A DNA stretch of 64,000 nt from NCBI GenBank assembly GCA_019454045.1, contig SKCR01034758.1, forward strand, positions 1-64,000, given 5' to 3'. The notes below the pieces were generated by a model. It did no database searches, was not told the origin of the DNA, and saw only the letters and a list, made by a program, of their open reading frames with translations. This document shows positions 1 through 10,085 of the stretch, piece after piece (position 1 is the first letter of the stretch; each line of letters begins with the position of its first letter). Both the position numbers and the translations under genes were made by a program. Source of the stretch: Zanthoxylum bungeanum (taxonomy: Eukaryota; Streptophyta; Magnoliopsida; Sapindales; Rutaceae).

Positions 1-203
1 TCAGTAACGGTTTGGAAATGAACCACCTCACATCAGTAACGGTTCGGAAATGAACCACCTCTCATCAGTAACGGTTCGGAAATGAACCACCTTACATCAG
101 TAACGGTTCGGAAATGGACCACCATCTTACAACAATAACGATTCGGAAATGAACCATCCTCTCACATCAGTAACGGTTCGGAAATGAACCATCATCTTAC
201 ATC
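1..203 (+). repeat. Minisatellite in 3' part of a Tat-like element, ~32-bp unit
   Basis: About six head-to-tail copies of a unit containing CAGTAACGGTTCGGAAATG followed by AACCACC and a short CT-rich spacer. Copy starts are near 1, 33, 65, 97, 130 and 167. The same unit recurs at 43765-43915, and a relative occurs on the other strand at 6288-6635. In both Tat-like elements this module lies towards the 3' LTR, so this is the tail of the interior of an element whose 5' part lies outside the window. No coding sequence is present. Confidence 0.85.
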
Positions 204-338
204 AACTCAGTTCGAAGCATCTCACAAGCAGCAGGTAAGTACGACAGCCGACATACCAGATAAGTAAAAATGCATGCATAACTTTGATAGGGTTGTCACT
301 GTCACACACTGCATAAGTCCCATCAAAGTGGGGGTGAC
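204..338 (+). other. 3' untranslated end of Tat-like element with polypurine tract
   Basis: Single-copy spacer ending in a purine-rich tract (325-338, AAAGTGGGGGTGAC) directly before the LTR start. The 3' LTR of the minus-strand Tat-like element is preceded by the same tract (AAAGTGGGGGCGAC, reverse complement of 5361-5374). In LTR retrotransposons this is where plus-strand DNA synthesis is primed. The match between two independent copies supports the call. Confidence 0.7.
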
Positions 339-1553
339 TTTAGACACTGCATTTTTGCATAAAGCCCAATGATGAGCCTCGTATGGAGGGACTACCCGAT
401 AAGTTACGGAAGTCGCAGGAAACAGATGTCGGAAGGGAAAATTTAAAAATTAATACCTTATCAAAATTAACGCATTTGTTTGGCCTCGGGTTCGCTTAGT
501 TGATCTATGTTTTGAATATTAGCCCACATACCCATACGCACCCATCCAAAACCCATGCAACCCTTTTAGGCCCACACAAAGCCCATTCCGCCCAAGCCCA
601 ATCAATTAGAACAATTTAAGCACATGCAACACATGCCAAATCCAATCAAATCCCCTTCCAAATTTAAAAATATATTGAATCCAATCCCCACCAAAATATA
701 CAATATTTATTTCCTAAATAATTTAATTAAATGCATCCCCTTTATGGCTTGATTTTTTTCCTTGTTTTGAAATCCCATGCATAAGAAACCCTAGCACACT
801 ATTATAAAAGACACCAAAATCCAAACCCTCTCCCCCTTCATGGACTCTCATTCACGGCACCACATCTCTCTCTCAACCTCTCGGCAACACAAATCAAACA
901 AAGAAAAATCCTCTTCTATTGGCCTCTCCATCTCTCACCAAACTCTCGGCATCCATAAAAAAGACAAACCCTAAAAGCTTCCCACGTCTCTCCCTTCACC
1001 CTCTCTCCACTCTCGGCCTCACCACACACACATTGCTCACTTAACAATAGAATAATAAGCCCTGACCGACTGCTCATAAGAAAACAAATAAATCCTCACC
1101 ACAAAGACCCTTCTCGGCACCACCAAACAATAAGCAAACTGACAAGCCACCGAACCATCACAAGCAAACAAAACTAACCGACCAAACCATCATCAAATTA
1201 AGCCATACAGCAGCCCCTTTACCGAGCCAAAAGAACTGCCCCAAAAAAATCCTTCAACGCGAGCAAAAGAACCACCCAAACAGAGACAAAAAACTAAGTC
1301 CTCCACCGATGACATAAACAACAAAATAATAGCCTTTAGACACGTCCCTTACCAAGAACACACACAGACCATTTCGAACCCAACGGTTTGAGGTGTTCCC
1401 TTGCGAGGGGTGAGTGCGGCCTTAAATCATTTCCCAGTTCACATTGGGTGGCGACTCCATTTATTCTCCGGTTTAGTCCCCCGCGGGCTACTCCGTACTC
1501 CCAATGGGCCGCGATCCCGGACAGCGTCGCCGTACCTCTGTACCATGTCTACA
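339..1553 (+). mobile_element. 3' LTR of Tat-like element, internally deleted
   Basis: The sequence after the polypurine tract aligns with the start of the full LTRs at 38454 (plus) and 12570 (minus), but the terminal TG is mutated to TT. The end, after GCGTCGCC and finishing TGTCTACA, aligns with the other LTR ends. It is only ~1.2 kb against ~2.5 kb for full copies. The block between about 1340 and 1375 lacks the TATA-downstream and CpG-palindrome region present elsewhere, so a large internal deletion has occurred. It keeps the conserved 3' block around 1381-1470, including the PBS-like motif at 1449-1459. Confidence 0.75.
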
Positions 1554-1573
1554 CCTTGCTACTGACATAATTC

Positions 1574-2883
1574 TATTAGGGCGGACGTGGAACCCCTAGG
1601 GTCAGAATGGAGCCCTGCACAGCAAAAATAGGTCTAACCTAAGGATATCAAGAATGAGTGTAATTTTAAATAATTTAATGAAATACTATATTCCATTACG
1701 AGTGTATATGAAAAAATCGGGGCTGAATCGGAGTCCGAAAACTCCAGAACGGAAAGAAATAAAATTGAGTTTTAGTGAGCAGTGCACTATACGCCCACTA
1801 AAACAAATTTTTTTTTTTAATTTCATTTGTTTCTTCAGTTCTATAGAAACAGAAAGCTAAAGGAATTATTGTTTTTAACCCTAATTGCTTCTAACCTTCC
1901 CTAAACACTTTTAAAACACCCAAAATTACTTTTAACATCAAAACCAACATCAACACATGTTATAGAACAAAAATCAAGTTTTTCAAAATATTAAATATTT
2001 TTACAAAATAAAAATTTATTATAAATACGCATTTGCGTAAATTTTAAATCCAAAACACAATCTAAATTTTAATCCCACAAATGAAGTGACTCGTGAACAA
2101 TTCTAGGTCACTCAAATGTAGTCAAGTGACTTTAGAATTGTAGTCTTAGCTCCAAGCTATTATCTAGAGTTCCAAACTCTAATTTTATGTATATGTCTAA
2201 CATAAACATTTTTAACCATTATTGTGTTTATACTTCCAAAATATCCTAACACAATTAATTAGCCTAATTTCAACATTATGTATGTAATACATAATTCATC
2301 ACTATATGTCTTACTAATGAAAAACTCACTAATGAAAAACATAACTTAAGATAAGTTCAAACTTACCTAGTAAACTTGATGCAAAAATATAATCTTCTTC
2401 TCTTTGTTGAATTGGTTGGAGATCTTTCAAGGTTTGCAAGCTTGACTCCAAGATCCAATCTTAATTCCAATGCTAGCAAGCTTCCTTCCAAGATCCAATC
2501 TTGATTTCTCCTAGATGAAATGTTGTAGAGATCTCACAAAGCTTCTCTAAACACTTCTCTAACTTAGGATAATTTCTCCAAGAATTACTTGTATTTAGCT
2601 TTCTCAAGCTTAATTAAAACCTTCCTAAATCTTGCTATTTATAGCAAAATTTAGGGAATTTTTAATTAATAAAAGTTGGAAAAACTTTTAGGTGGGCTTA
2701 ATTTAATTTATCGGAATATGTATAATAAGGTGTGACTAATCTCCATTGTCTACCACTTTGATTTAATCCAATTAAATCAAGACAGGGATTATGAAATATA
2801 TTAGTTCAATGTTTGCCACTTTGATTTAATCTAATTAAATCAAGCCAAAACCACCTATTATTTCATACTTACAATTACCATAA
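1574..2883 (-). mobile_element. Copia-A LTR, 3' half (split by nested insertion)
   Basis: On the minus strand this matches the 3' parts of the plus-strand LTRs at 16723-17956 and 26490-27637. Shared blocks are the GATTAAATCAAAGTGG region, a TATA box (TATAAATAG, reverse complement of 2635-2643) and the end block with CCTAGGGGTTCCACG before a degenerate CCCTAATA terminus at 1574. The 5' half of the same LTR is at 12571-13752. Together they make about 2.5 kb. The interior that should follow the end at 1574 is absent: only 20 bp (1554-1573) separate it from the preceding Tat-like LTR. Confidence 0.75.
2635..2643 (-). promoter_or_regulatory. TATA box in copia-A LTR
   Basis: Reverse complement reads TATAAATAG within GCTATAAATAGCAA. 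The same box lies at 16998-17006 in the plus-strand LTR copy and is changed to TATAAAATG in the copy near 26630. Position near the middle of the LTR fits the U3/R boundary. Confidence 0.55.
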
Positions 2884-5360
2884 TGTAGACAACAGAACCA
2901 GGGCGACGCTGTTCTAGGCTCGCGGCCTAGTTGGGAAGTACGAAATAACATGGAGTCGCCACCCGGTGTGAACCAGGAAAATGTGATTTAAGGCTGCACT
3001 CACCCCTCGCAAGGGAAGACCTCAAACCGTTGGGTTCGGAATGGTCCCTTACTTATGTCACTTGTAATGAAAGGATTTGTGTAATAATTTAATCAGGCCT
3101 AAGTAACACTTATTTCCAAGAGTATCATGCTTCTAACTCTACATGCAAGGAATTAGTCATCACAACATGCAACATCACATGGCAATCTCATGAAAATTTC
3201 TCAATCATATGATATAGAAAACTAAGAACAACCTAATCATGCTTGAGTACTATCTCATGAACCTATTAACCAAATAACATGCTAACAGCCTAATCATGCT
3301 TGAATATCATCCCAAGAACACATAGAATGGATAAATGCAGGAATACAAATAATATGATTGGCTACATAATACAAGAAAGATCAACCAAGAGGCAATTATG
3401 CATGAATATGATAAGACAGACTCAGTTAAGTGTGTGCGCGTTCGTAAACGCGTTCAAACGGTAAACAGAAGGTTCGCGTTCGTGTGGCGTTTGATAACGC
3501 GTTCGAACGGAAATGAAACAGAATGCTCACGATCGTATGGCGTTTGTTAACGTGTTCGAACAGAAATGAAACAGAATGCTCACGTTCGTATGGCGTTCGT
3601 GAACACGTTCGAACGGAAATGAGACCTGATGCATGATTAGGCAAAATGCATGCGCGTTCGAGTTGCGTTCGTAAACGCGTTCGAACGGGAACAGACCTGA
3701 TGCATGAAATGGGACGCAATACATAAACAACAAAAAAAATGGGCGCGGCGAAGTACTGCCGTAAAAGTGGCCTTTTGGGGCTCTTGGTCTCTCAAAGAGA
3801 GGACCTTTAGACCAACATACTAAGCACATGCGCGTCACATCACAACACATGAAATAAAGACAATAAAAGTGTAGGACTTCGTATGCCCAATTGAACGTAC
3901 ATTCAACCCAAACACACTTCGTCCAGCGCGGCGAAGTAATGTCACAAAGGTGGCCTTTTAGGCTCTTCGTCTCTCAAATAGAGGACCTTTGGACTAACTC
4001 ACTAAGCCCATGCGCTTGATTGAACAATGCATAAAAAGATAAAGACAATAATATCAAACTAAGTATGCCCGATTGAACGTATCTTGCATCCAACCGAACA
4101 CACATCAACCGGCGCGGCAAAGCATCGTGGTAAATGGCTTTAACCCCTCCCCATAGGGGATCTTTCATTCCACTTACTAAGCCCATGCGCTCGATTGAAT
4201 CATGCATAAGTAAACAACATACAGAATTCAAGTGACGAAAAATAAACAAAAGCAACACAAAACAAAAGAGGGTGCCGTTTACTCAAGCGGTACGTGGAGT
4301 TGTGTCCCGAGTACAAATCATATTACCGTCCATTCGGAATCGGCTATGAAATTTATGTCCGGGTTTCCATCCGATATACCGCAAGAGTTGACACATCTCT
4401 CATTCATCCAATGCCCACAACACACATCATACACAAACGAGATCAAATAAGTAAAATACGATCAAAATAAATAACAAAAATCAAATAAAGATGAGTGTGA
4501 AAAGTACCCTCAGGTCTAACCTTTTAAGCCGTCTCTCGGACTCGCGTTTCGCGAAGATCGGAAGGGGTAAAGCTCCGCAACTTTTCTGGTTCACTGGTTT
4601 TCCTTTTCCTTCGCTGTTTTGCCGCTCAAGCTACTGTTTCGAGTCCGTTTTGCTGCTGTTTCCTTGTGGTTTCGCTGCCGTTTCCTCTGTATTTTTTGCT
4701 TACTGTTTTTGGGTGTGTTCTTCCTGTAATTTTCATGTGTGTTGTCTATGAGCTAGTTAGGGTTGAGAAGGTTGGTGAAGGGTTCTTTTTATAGGCAAAA
4801 GGTTAGGCTTGACAAGGAAAGGGATTTGGCTAATTAAAGAGGGATTTGATTTGGTGTTGGATAAGGGAAGTCAAAGATTGAGGGGGGACAAATCTTGGCT
4901 AGATAGGGAAGGTTGAATATTTAGTTTATGTTGATTAGGCATACAATATTTTAAGTTTGGGAATAATATATTGGTTGATTGATTTTAACTTGGTATGATT
5001 ATATTTGATTGGTTTATGGTTTAAATATTTTATTTAATTGACTTTTAATTTAATTAATATTTGATTTAATTAGGATGTGTCTTATGGGCTTGGTGGGCTA
5101 ATTGGGCTTGGGTTGAGGCTAGCAGCAAAACCAGAATTACCGACACCGTTCAAACGCTTCCTCGAACGCGACACGAACGCCCGCAATCTGTTTGCCATTC
5201 GAACGCATACACGAACGCAGCACGAACGAAAACAGTGAACCTTGTTTATTCTGAATTTCCCCTTCCGATATCCGTTTCCCGCGGCTTCCGTGACTCAAAA
5301 GGTAGTGCCTCCAAATGAGACTCATCATCGGGTTTCACATGCAAAAATACAATGCCTACA
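2884..5360 (-). mobile_element. 3' LTR of the minus-strand Tat-like element
   Basis: Begins on the minus strand at 5360 with TGTAGGCATTG and ends at 2884 with CTACA. It contains a short CpG-rich palindromic block near its start (5146-5230), a TATA-like TATAAAAA (reverse complement of 4786-4793) and a larger CpG palindrome array (3432-3690). A conserved GC-rich 3' block (2895-3045) has a hairpin followed by a PBS-like motif. Apparent short reading frames inside, for example opposite the palindrome array, are low-complexity and not coding. Confidence 0.87.
3432..3690 (-). repeat. CpG-rich palindrome array in LTR
   Basis: Four or so imperfect repeats of ~65 bp, each carrying CGTTCGAACG next to a GCGTT and a second GAACGCG. 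Homologous arrays lie in the other LTRs at 10633-10905, 40226-40425 and 44639-44842. CG dinucleotides are conserved in a setting that is otherwise AT-rich. Confidence 0.8.
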
Positions 5361-5374
5361 GTCGCCCCCACTTT
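5361..5374 (-). other. Polypurine tract before 3' LTR
   Basis: Reverse complement reads AAAGTGGGGGCGAC immediately upstream of the LTR start. It matches 325-338 of the other copy, apart from one transition. Confidence 0.7.
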
Positions 5375-5529
5375 GATGGGGCTTGTGCAGTGTGTGACAG
5401 TGACAGTCATATCAAAGTCTATGCAATGCATTTTTTACATACCTGGCTAGCTAGCTGTCTCGAGCTGAGCTGATACTGCAGTGGACCTCGATCCTGAGAC
5501 GCATCTCGATACTGCTGATGATGTGGGCC

Positions 5530-6055
5530 TCGCCTGCAAAATGATGTGATGTGGAGCTTCGCTCCTCAGCCGATATGGGCTTCGCCCCCAAGCTGACATG
5601 ATGTGATGTGGAGCCTCGCTCCCCAGCCGATTTGGGCCTCGCCCCCAAGCTGGTACAATGTGGAGCCTCGCTCCTCAGCCGATATGGGCTTCGCCCCCAA
5701 GCTGATATAATGTGATGTGGAGCCTCGCTCCTCAGCCGATATCGGCTTCGCCCCCAAGCTGATATAATGTGATGTGGAGCCTCGCTCCTCAGCCGATATG
5801 GGCTTCGCCCCCAAGCTGATGTAATGTGATGTGGAGCCTCGCTCCTCAGCCGATATGGGCCTCGCCCCCAAGCTGGTACAATGTGGAGCCTCGCTCCTCA
5901 GCCGATATGGGCCTCGCCCCCAAGCTGATATAATGTGATGTGGAGCCTTGCTCCTCAGCCGATATGGGCCTCGCCCCCAAGCTGGTACAATGTGGAGCCT
6001 CGCTCCTCAGCCGATATGGGCCTCGCCCCCAAGCTGATATGATGTGATGTGGACT
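5530..6055 (-). repeat. Minisatellite, 57-bp unit
   Basis: About ten copies of a 57-bp unit (for example starting at 5738 and 5795), interspersed with a shortened ~45-bp variant. Each unit has GGGCCTCGCCCCCAAGCTG and GGAGCCTCGCTCCTCAGCC. Reading frames run through it because the unit length is a multiple of three; they simply repeat the array and are not a gene. Confidence 0.9.
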
Positions 6056-6059
6056 TCGC

Positions 6060-6290
6060 CCTCCGAGACCCATACCCGGAACTTAACTTCATTGGGACCT
6101 CAATCTTCAGATTACTGTCCAGATCAAATACTGTGCTTTTACTATCTCTGATTGGCTTACTGCTCACTCTTTTCCGTCTTCAACACCTGTTTACACAAAA
6201 CAGAACAAACACAAAAATATGCAATATAGGTTACGTGTATGCATGTATGCAGGAGTTTTTCTTATTCCGTTGGGTTAGGCCTTCCTTGGT
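6060..6290 (-). repeat. Second copy of conserved pre-array segment
   Basis: Shares the blocks AAAACAGAACAAACACAAAA and GTTACGTGTATGCATG, plus the following CGTTGGG(C/T)TAGG block, with 8860-9040 on the same strand. It also matches the plus-strand element at about 42140-42310. In the plus element this segment occurs once, just before the minisatellites. Here it occurs twice, on either side of a 2.6-kb array block. Confidence 0.7.
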
Positions 6291-6635
6291 CCATTTCCGA
6301 ACCGTGCTCCGTTTTCGGAGTGCCACTTCGGCGAGATGTGAAAGTAGTCCATTTTCGAACCATGCTCCATTTTCGGAGTGCCCTTTTCGGTGAGATATGA
6401 TAATGGTCCATTTCCGAACCGTGCTCCATTTTCGGAGTGCCATTTTCGGCGAGATGAGATGATGGTCCATTTCGAACCGTGCTCCATTTTCGGAGTGCCA
6501 TTTTCGGAGAGATGTGATAATGGCCCATTTCCGAACCGTTGCTCCATTTTCGGAGTGCCATTTTCGGCAAGTGATGAGATGATGGTCCATTTTGATCCGT
6601 TACTGATGAGAGATAGGCCATTTCCGGACCATTAC
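6288..6635 (-). repeat. Minisatellite, ~60-bp unit
   Basis: About six copies of a unit reading, on the plus strand, GGTCCATTTCCGAACCGTGC, then CCATTTTCGGAGTGCCATTTTCGG and a GAGATGTGATAAT spacer. Related in sequence to the 33-bp units at 1-203 and 43765-43915, which share the CGGAAATGGACC core on the opposite strand. Confidence 0.87.
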
Positions 6636-7545
6636 TGATATGAGAGTGGTTCATTTCCGAACCGTTGTTGATAATAGAGTGGTCCATTTCCGAACCATGC
6701 TTCCATTCTTGGAGTGCCATCCCCGGCTTGTTCATTTCTGAACTGTATTTCCATTCCTGGAGTGCCATTCCCGGCTTGTTCATTCTTGAACTCTGCTCCA
6801 TTCTTGGATTGCCATTCCCGGCTTGTTCATTCTTGAACTCTGCTCCATCCTTGGATTGCCATTCTCGGCTTGTTCATTCTCGAACTGTGTTTCCATTCTT
6901 GGAGTGCCATTCCCGGCTTGTTCATTCTCGAACTCTGCTCCATTCTTGGATTGCCATTCCCGGCTTGTTCATTCTCGAGCTGTCCATTCCCGGACTATAT
7001 CTCTATTCTCGGAGTGCCATTCCCGGCTTGTTCATTCTCGAACTGTGCTCCATTCTGGGAGTGTCATTCTCGGCTTGTTCATTCTCGAACTGTGCTCCAT
7101 TCTCGGAGTACCATTTTCGGCTTGTTCATTCTCGAACTGTGCTCCATTCTGGGAGTGCCATTCTCGGCTTGTTCATTCTCGAACTGTGCTCCATTCTGGG
7201 AGTGCCATTCTCGGCTTGTTCATTCTCGAACTGTGATCCATTCTCGGAGTGCCATTCTCGGCTTTGTTCATTCTCGAACTCTGATCCATTCTCGGATTAC
7301 CATTCTCGGCTTGTTCATTCTCGAACTCTGATCCATTCTTGGATTACCATTCCCGGCTTGTTCATTCTCGAACTCTGATCCATTCTCGGATTACCATTCT
7401 CGGCTTGTCCATTCTCGAACTCTGATCCATTCTCGGATTACCATTCTCGGCTTATTCATTCTCGAACTCTTATCCATTCTCGGATTACCATTCATGGCTT
7501 GTTCATTCTCGAACTCTGATCCATTCTCGGATTACCATACCTAGC
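6636..7545 (-). repeat. Minisatellite, 47-bp unit, about 19 copies
   Basis: Regular 47-bp tandem units of the form GTTCATTCTCGAACTGTGCT + CCATTCTGGGAGTGCC + ATTCTCGGCTT, with gradual variation along the array (Tg/Cg exchanges, GTGCC to ATTACC). Long open frames through the array (for example 6665-7378 on the plus strand) only reflect absence of stops in the unit. No counterpart of this array is visible in the plus-strand element. Confidence 0.92.
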
Positions 7546-7980
7546 TGAACTGATCTGATATCTCCATACCCGGAGTGCCGTATCTGGCAGAGCTGATCTG
7601 ATATCTCCATACCCGAAGTGCCATACCCGGCAGAACTGATGTTGTATCTCCATACCCGGAGTGCGATACCTGATAGAACTGATGTTGTATCTCCATACCC
7701 GGAGTGTCGTACATGGCTTGCTAAACCTCATACCCAAGGCGTCGCTGTAATAATCTCCATACCCGGAGAGCCGTACCTGGCGTGTTAAACCTCATACCCA
7801 AGGCGTCGCTGTGATATCTCCATACCCGGAGTACCGTACCTGGCGTGCTAAACCTCATACCCAAGGCGTCGTTGTGATATCTCCATACCCGGAGTGCCGT
7901 ACCTGGCGTGCTAAACCTCATACCCAAGGCGTCGCTGTTGTATGTAATATCTCCATACCCGGAGTGCCATACCCGACAGA
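7546..7980 (-). repeat. Minisatellite, 63-bp unit
   Basis: Four 63-bp units containing CTCCATACCCGGAGTGCCGT, a CTAAACCTCATACCCAAGGC block and GTCGCTGTGATAT, preceded by three or four shorter relatives with GATCTGATATCTCC. The CATACCCGGAGTGCC core links this module to the 47-bp and ~57-bp modules on either side. Confidence 0.88.
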
Positions 7981-7989
7981 ACTAATACT

Positions 7990-8228
7990 GAACCAATGCG
8001 GGCCTCGCCCCCAGAATGCCATACCCGGCATAACTAATACTGAACCAATGTGGGCCTCGCCCCCAGAATGCCATACCCGGCAAGCCTTCTATTGATGCTG
8101 ATGATAATGTGGGCCTCACCCCCAGAGTGCCATACCTGGCAAGACTGATACTGATGTAATGTGGGCCTCGCCCCCAGAATGCCATACCCGGCAAGACTGA
8201 TACTGATGCTAATACGGGCCACGCCCCA
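7990..8228 (-). repeat. Minisatellite, ~57-bp unit
   Basis: Four units combining GTGGGCCTCGCCCCCAGAATG with CCATACCCGGCAAGACTGAT. One or two units of the same type occur in the plus-strand element at 43660-43760, in the corresponding place between the 28-bp and the CGGAAATG modules. Confidence 0.85.
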
Positions 8229-8229
8229 A

Positions 8230-8480
8230 ACTGATGCTGATGTGGGCCTCAGCCCTGGGATTCATTCCAAAATTCTGCTGATGTGGGCCTCGGCCCTGGG
8301 ATTCATTCCAAAATTCTGCTGATGTGGGCCTCGGCCCTGGGATTCATTCCCTGGATTCATTCCAAAATTCTGCTGATGTGGGCCTCGGCCCTGGGATTCA
8401 TTCCAAAATTCTGCTGACGTGGGCCTCGACCCTGGGATTCATTCCCTGATTCATTCCGAAATTCTGACGGTGTGGGCCTC
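8230..8480 (-). repeat. Minisatellite, 41-bp unit
   Basis: Five near-identical units of TGCTGATGTGGGCCTCGGCC followed by CTGGGATTCATTCCAAAATTC; two carry an extra CCCTGGATTCATT. High identity between units points to recent amplification. Confidence 0.88.
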
Positions 8481-8850
8481 AGCCCTAAGACTTATCCCCA
8501 AACTGATACTGATGTGGGCCTCGCCCCCAGACTGATACTAATGTAGGCCTCAGCCCTGGAACTCATCCCCAAACTGATACTGATGTGGGCCTCAACCCTG
8601 GGACTCATCCCCAAACTGATACTGATGCGGGCCTCGCCCCCAGACTGATGCTGATGTGGGCCTCGCCCACAGAATGATGTGGGCTTCGCCCTAAACTGAT
8701 ATTGATATGGGCCTCGCCCCCAGACTGATACAGCTGATATGGGCCTCGCCCCCAAACTAATACTGATACGGGCCTCGCCCCAAGACTGATACTAGTTATA
8801 TGGGCCTCGCCCCCAGACTGATACTGATATGGGCCTCGCCCCTGTGATTC
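8481..8850 (-). repeat. Minisatellite, ~29-bp unit
   Basis: About eleven units of ACTGATACTGATGTGGGCCT + CGCCCCCAG with variation. It is the same module as the large 28-bp array at 42315-43655 in the plus-strand element. Confidence 0.88.
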
Positions 8851-9224
8851 ATTCCTGAAGACTACTGACATTGTACTGTTGCTGCTTCTGGTTGGCTTGC
8901 ATTTGACGCTTTCTCTTTTTCTCCTTTGAAACCTGTTATTACAAAACAGAACAAACACAAAAAGGATGAAAATATGTTACGTGTATGCATGCATGCATGA
9001 TTGAGTTTCCTATCCCGTTGGGCTAGGTTTTCTGCCAGTACTCTTGGTGGCTGCTCGGTCTTTTAACAAGTCTGCCATCTTCCCTAACCAACGGGTATCT
9101 ATGATGGCCTTTAAGACAAAATGGGGTTAACATGGTGCTTGTATGCAAGACGGTGCATGTGATGCATGATATGCATGCGATACAAGAAATATATCAACTC
9201 ATTAAAATTTTCACACAAATCGGC
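8851..9224 (-). other. Conserved pre-array segment of Tat-like element
   Basis: Single-copy DNA shared with the plus element at 41985-42310: a block with CTTCTGGTTGGCTTGCATTTG, AAAACAGAACAAACACAAAA, a TGCATGCATGCATG run, the TAGCCCAACGGGATAGG block (minus strand) and a GTTAACCCCATTTTGTC-type block. No coding frame is seen. Its conservation beside rapidly changing arrays suggests a functional or recombination boundary, which is inference. Confidence 0.6.
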
Positions 9225-9560
9225 TCATCATCATTTTAGAAGTTTTTGGGCCAACTGTCATAGGAGTGAACTCGTCCCAGTTTAAATGGCCCAACGAGTT
9301 CACATCTCATGGCAAGGAGCCCAACTAAATCCAAATGGTAATGTTCCGAACACAAGCACAAAGAAAGATAATGCAAACATACAACAATAATTTCTACAGA
9401 ATGGCCCATCAACATTTCAGAAGCTTTGGACCCAATGGGCATAAGGTACGAACTCGCCCCAGTTTAAATGGCCCAGTAAGTCCGCATTTCTGACAATGGT
9501 CAAACTGCATCCAAATGAGGATGGTCCACAAGCACATACTCAAAGAAATAATTGTTACTT
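9225..9560 (-). repeat. Leader repeat, two ~170-190-bp copies
   Basis: Two imperfect direct copies (9225-9410 and 9411-9560) sharing CAGTTTAAATGGCCCA, a CATCCAAATG/AATCCAAATG block and AGAAGCTTTGG-type ends. The plus-strand element has three copies at 41500-41990. Confidence 0.7.
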
Positions 9561-10070
9561 TAACCATACAATCCCGGTCTATGGGTGGGTTCACAAGAGT
9601 GTAGACAAAGGCTCTCATCGGCGAAGGATGGCCCACAACTAGGTCTCCCAAATCAAGGGTTCGAGCAACCAAGTGAGCGCACCCTTTTTTATACACTGAG
9701 GTACGTGCCAATGAGCTATGGTGTGTGACGGACTGTCAAATGGATTTCCCGTTGTAGATTCCCCAGAGGGAAGGTGGAGCGAGGCTCACTTAAATACCCA
9801 AGCCTCTTAGGCTCTTATCGGTTGGTGTCAGGAATAAACAACGAGTCCTCCAAATTAGTCCATCACAATAGACTACGAGTAGATGGCCATATAGGTGCCT
9901 CCACAGCTTTTCCTTCTAGAAAGGTAGTGAATGAAGGAAGACACCAAACCATTACCTAGCCTCAAAATGCCTTTGATTAAACCCTCACTTTATCCACTAT
10001 AGACACGGTCAATTAAAACATAAATCCAAACATCACAAGTCAATATTTCGGGGCCAATTCTCTATCCCCA
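9561..10070 (-). other. 5' leader of Tat-like element
   Basis: Non-coding sequence between the PBS and the leader repeats, colinear with 40972-41500 in the plus element. Several stretches are shared nearly unchanged, for example around GAGCGAGGCTCACTTAAATA (9777-9796) and the ACTACGAGTAGATGGC block. Short frames such as 9409-9711 are not supported as genes. Confidence 0.6.
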
Positions 10071-10082
10071 GTGGAGTCGCCA
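10071..10082 (-). other. Primer-binding site, tRNA-Arg type
   Basis: Minus strand reads TGGCGACTCCAC, three bases after the LTR end. It is complementary to the 3' end (…GTGGAGTCGCCA) of a plant tRNA-Arg. tRNA-Arg priming is the known habit of Ogre/Tat elements; the exact isoacceptor was not checked. Confidence 0.75.
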
Positions 10083-10085
10083 GAC

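Noticed and set aside
3974..4258. Frames at 3974-4258 and 11236-11469 as a conserved protein pair
   Set aside because: Both are in the two LTRs of one element, so similarity is expected without coding selection.
6665..7378. 237-codon plus-strand frame, the longest in the left half
   Set aside because: All three plus frames are open through the 47-bp array; it is repeat-encoded, with no start context or domain.
5566..8958. Long minus-strand frames with repeated GARPISAEERGSTSHY- or GEAHISISLG-like peptides
   Set aside because: They are translations of tandem DNA units whose lengths avoid stops; several frames are open at once, and they do not persist in the sister element.
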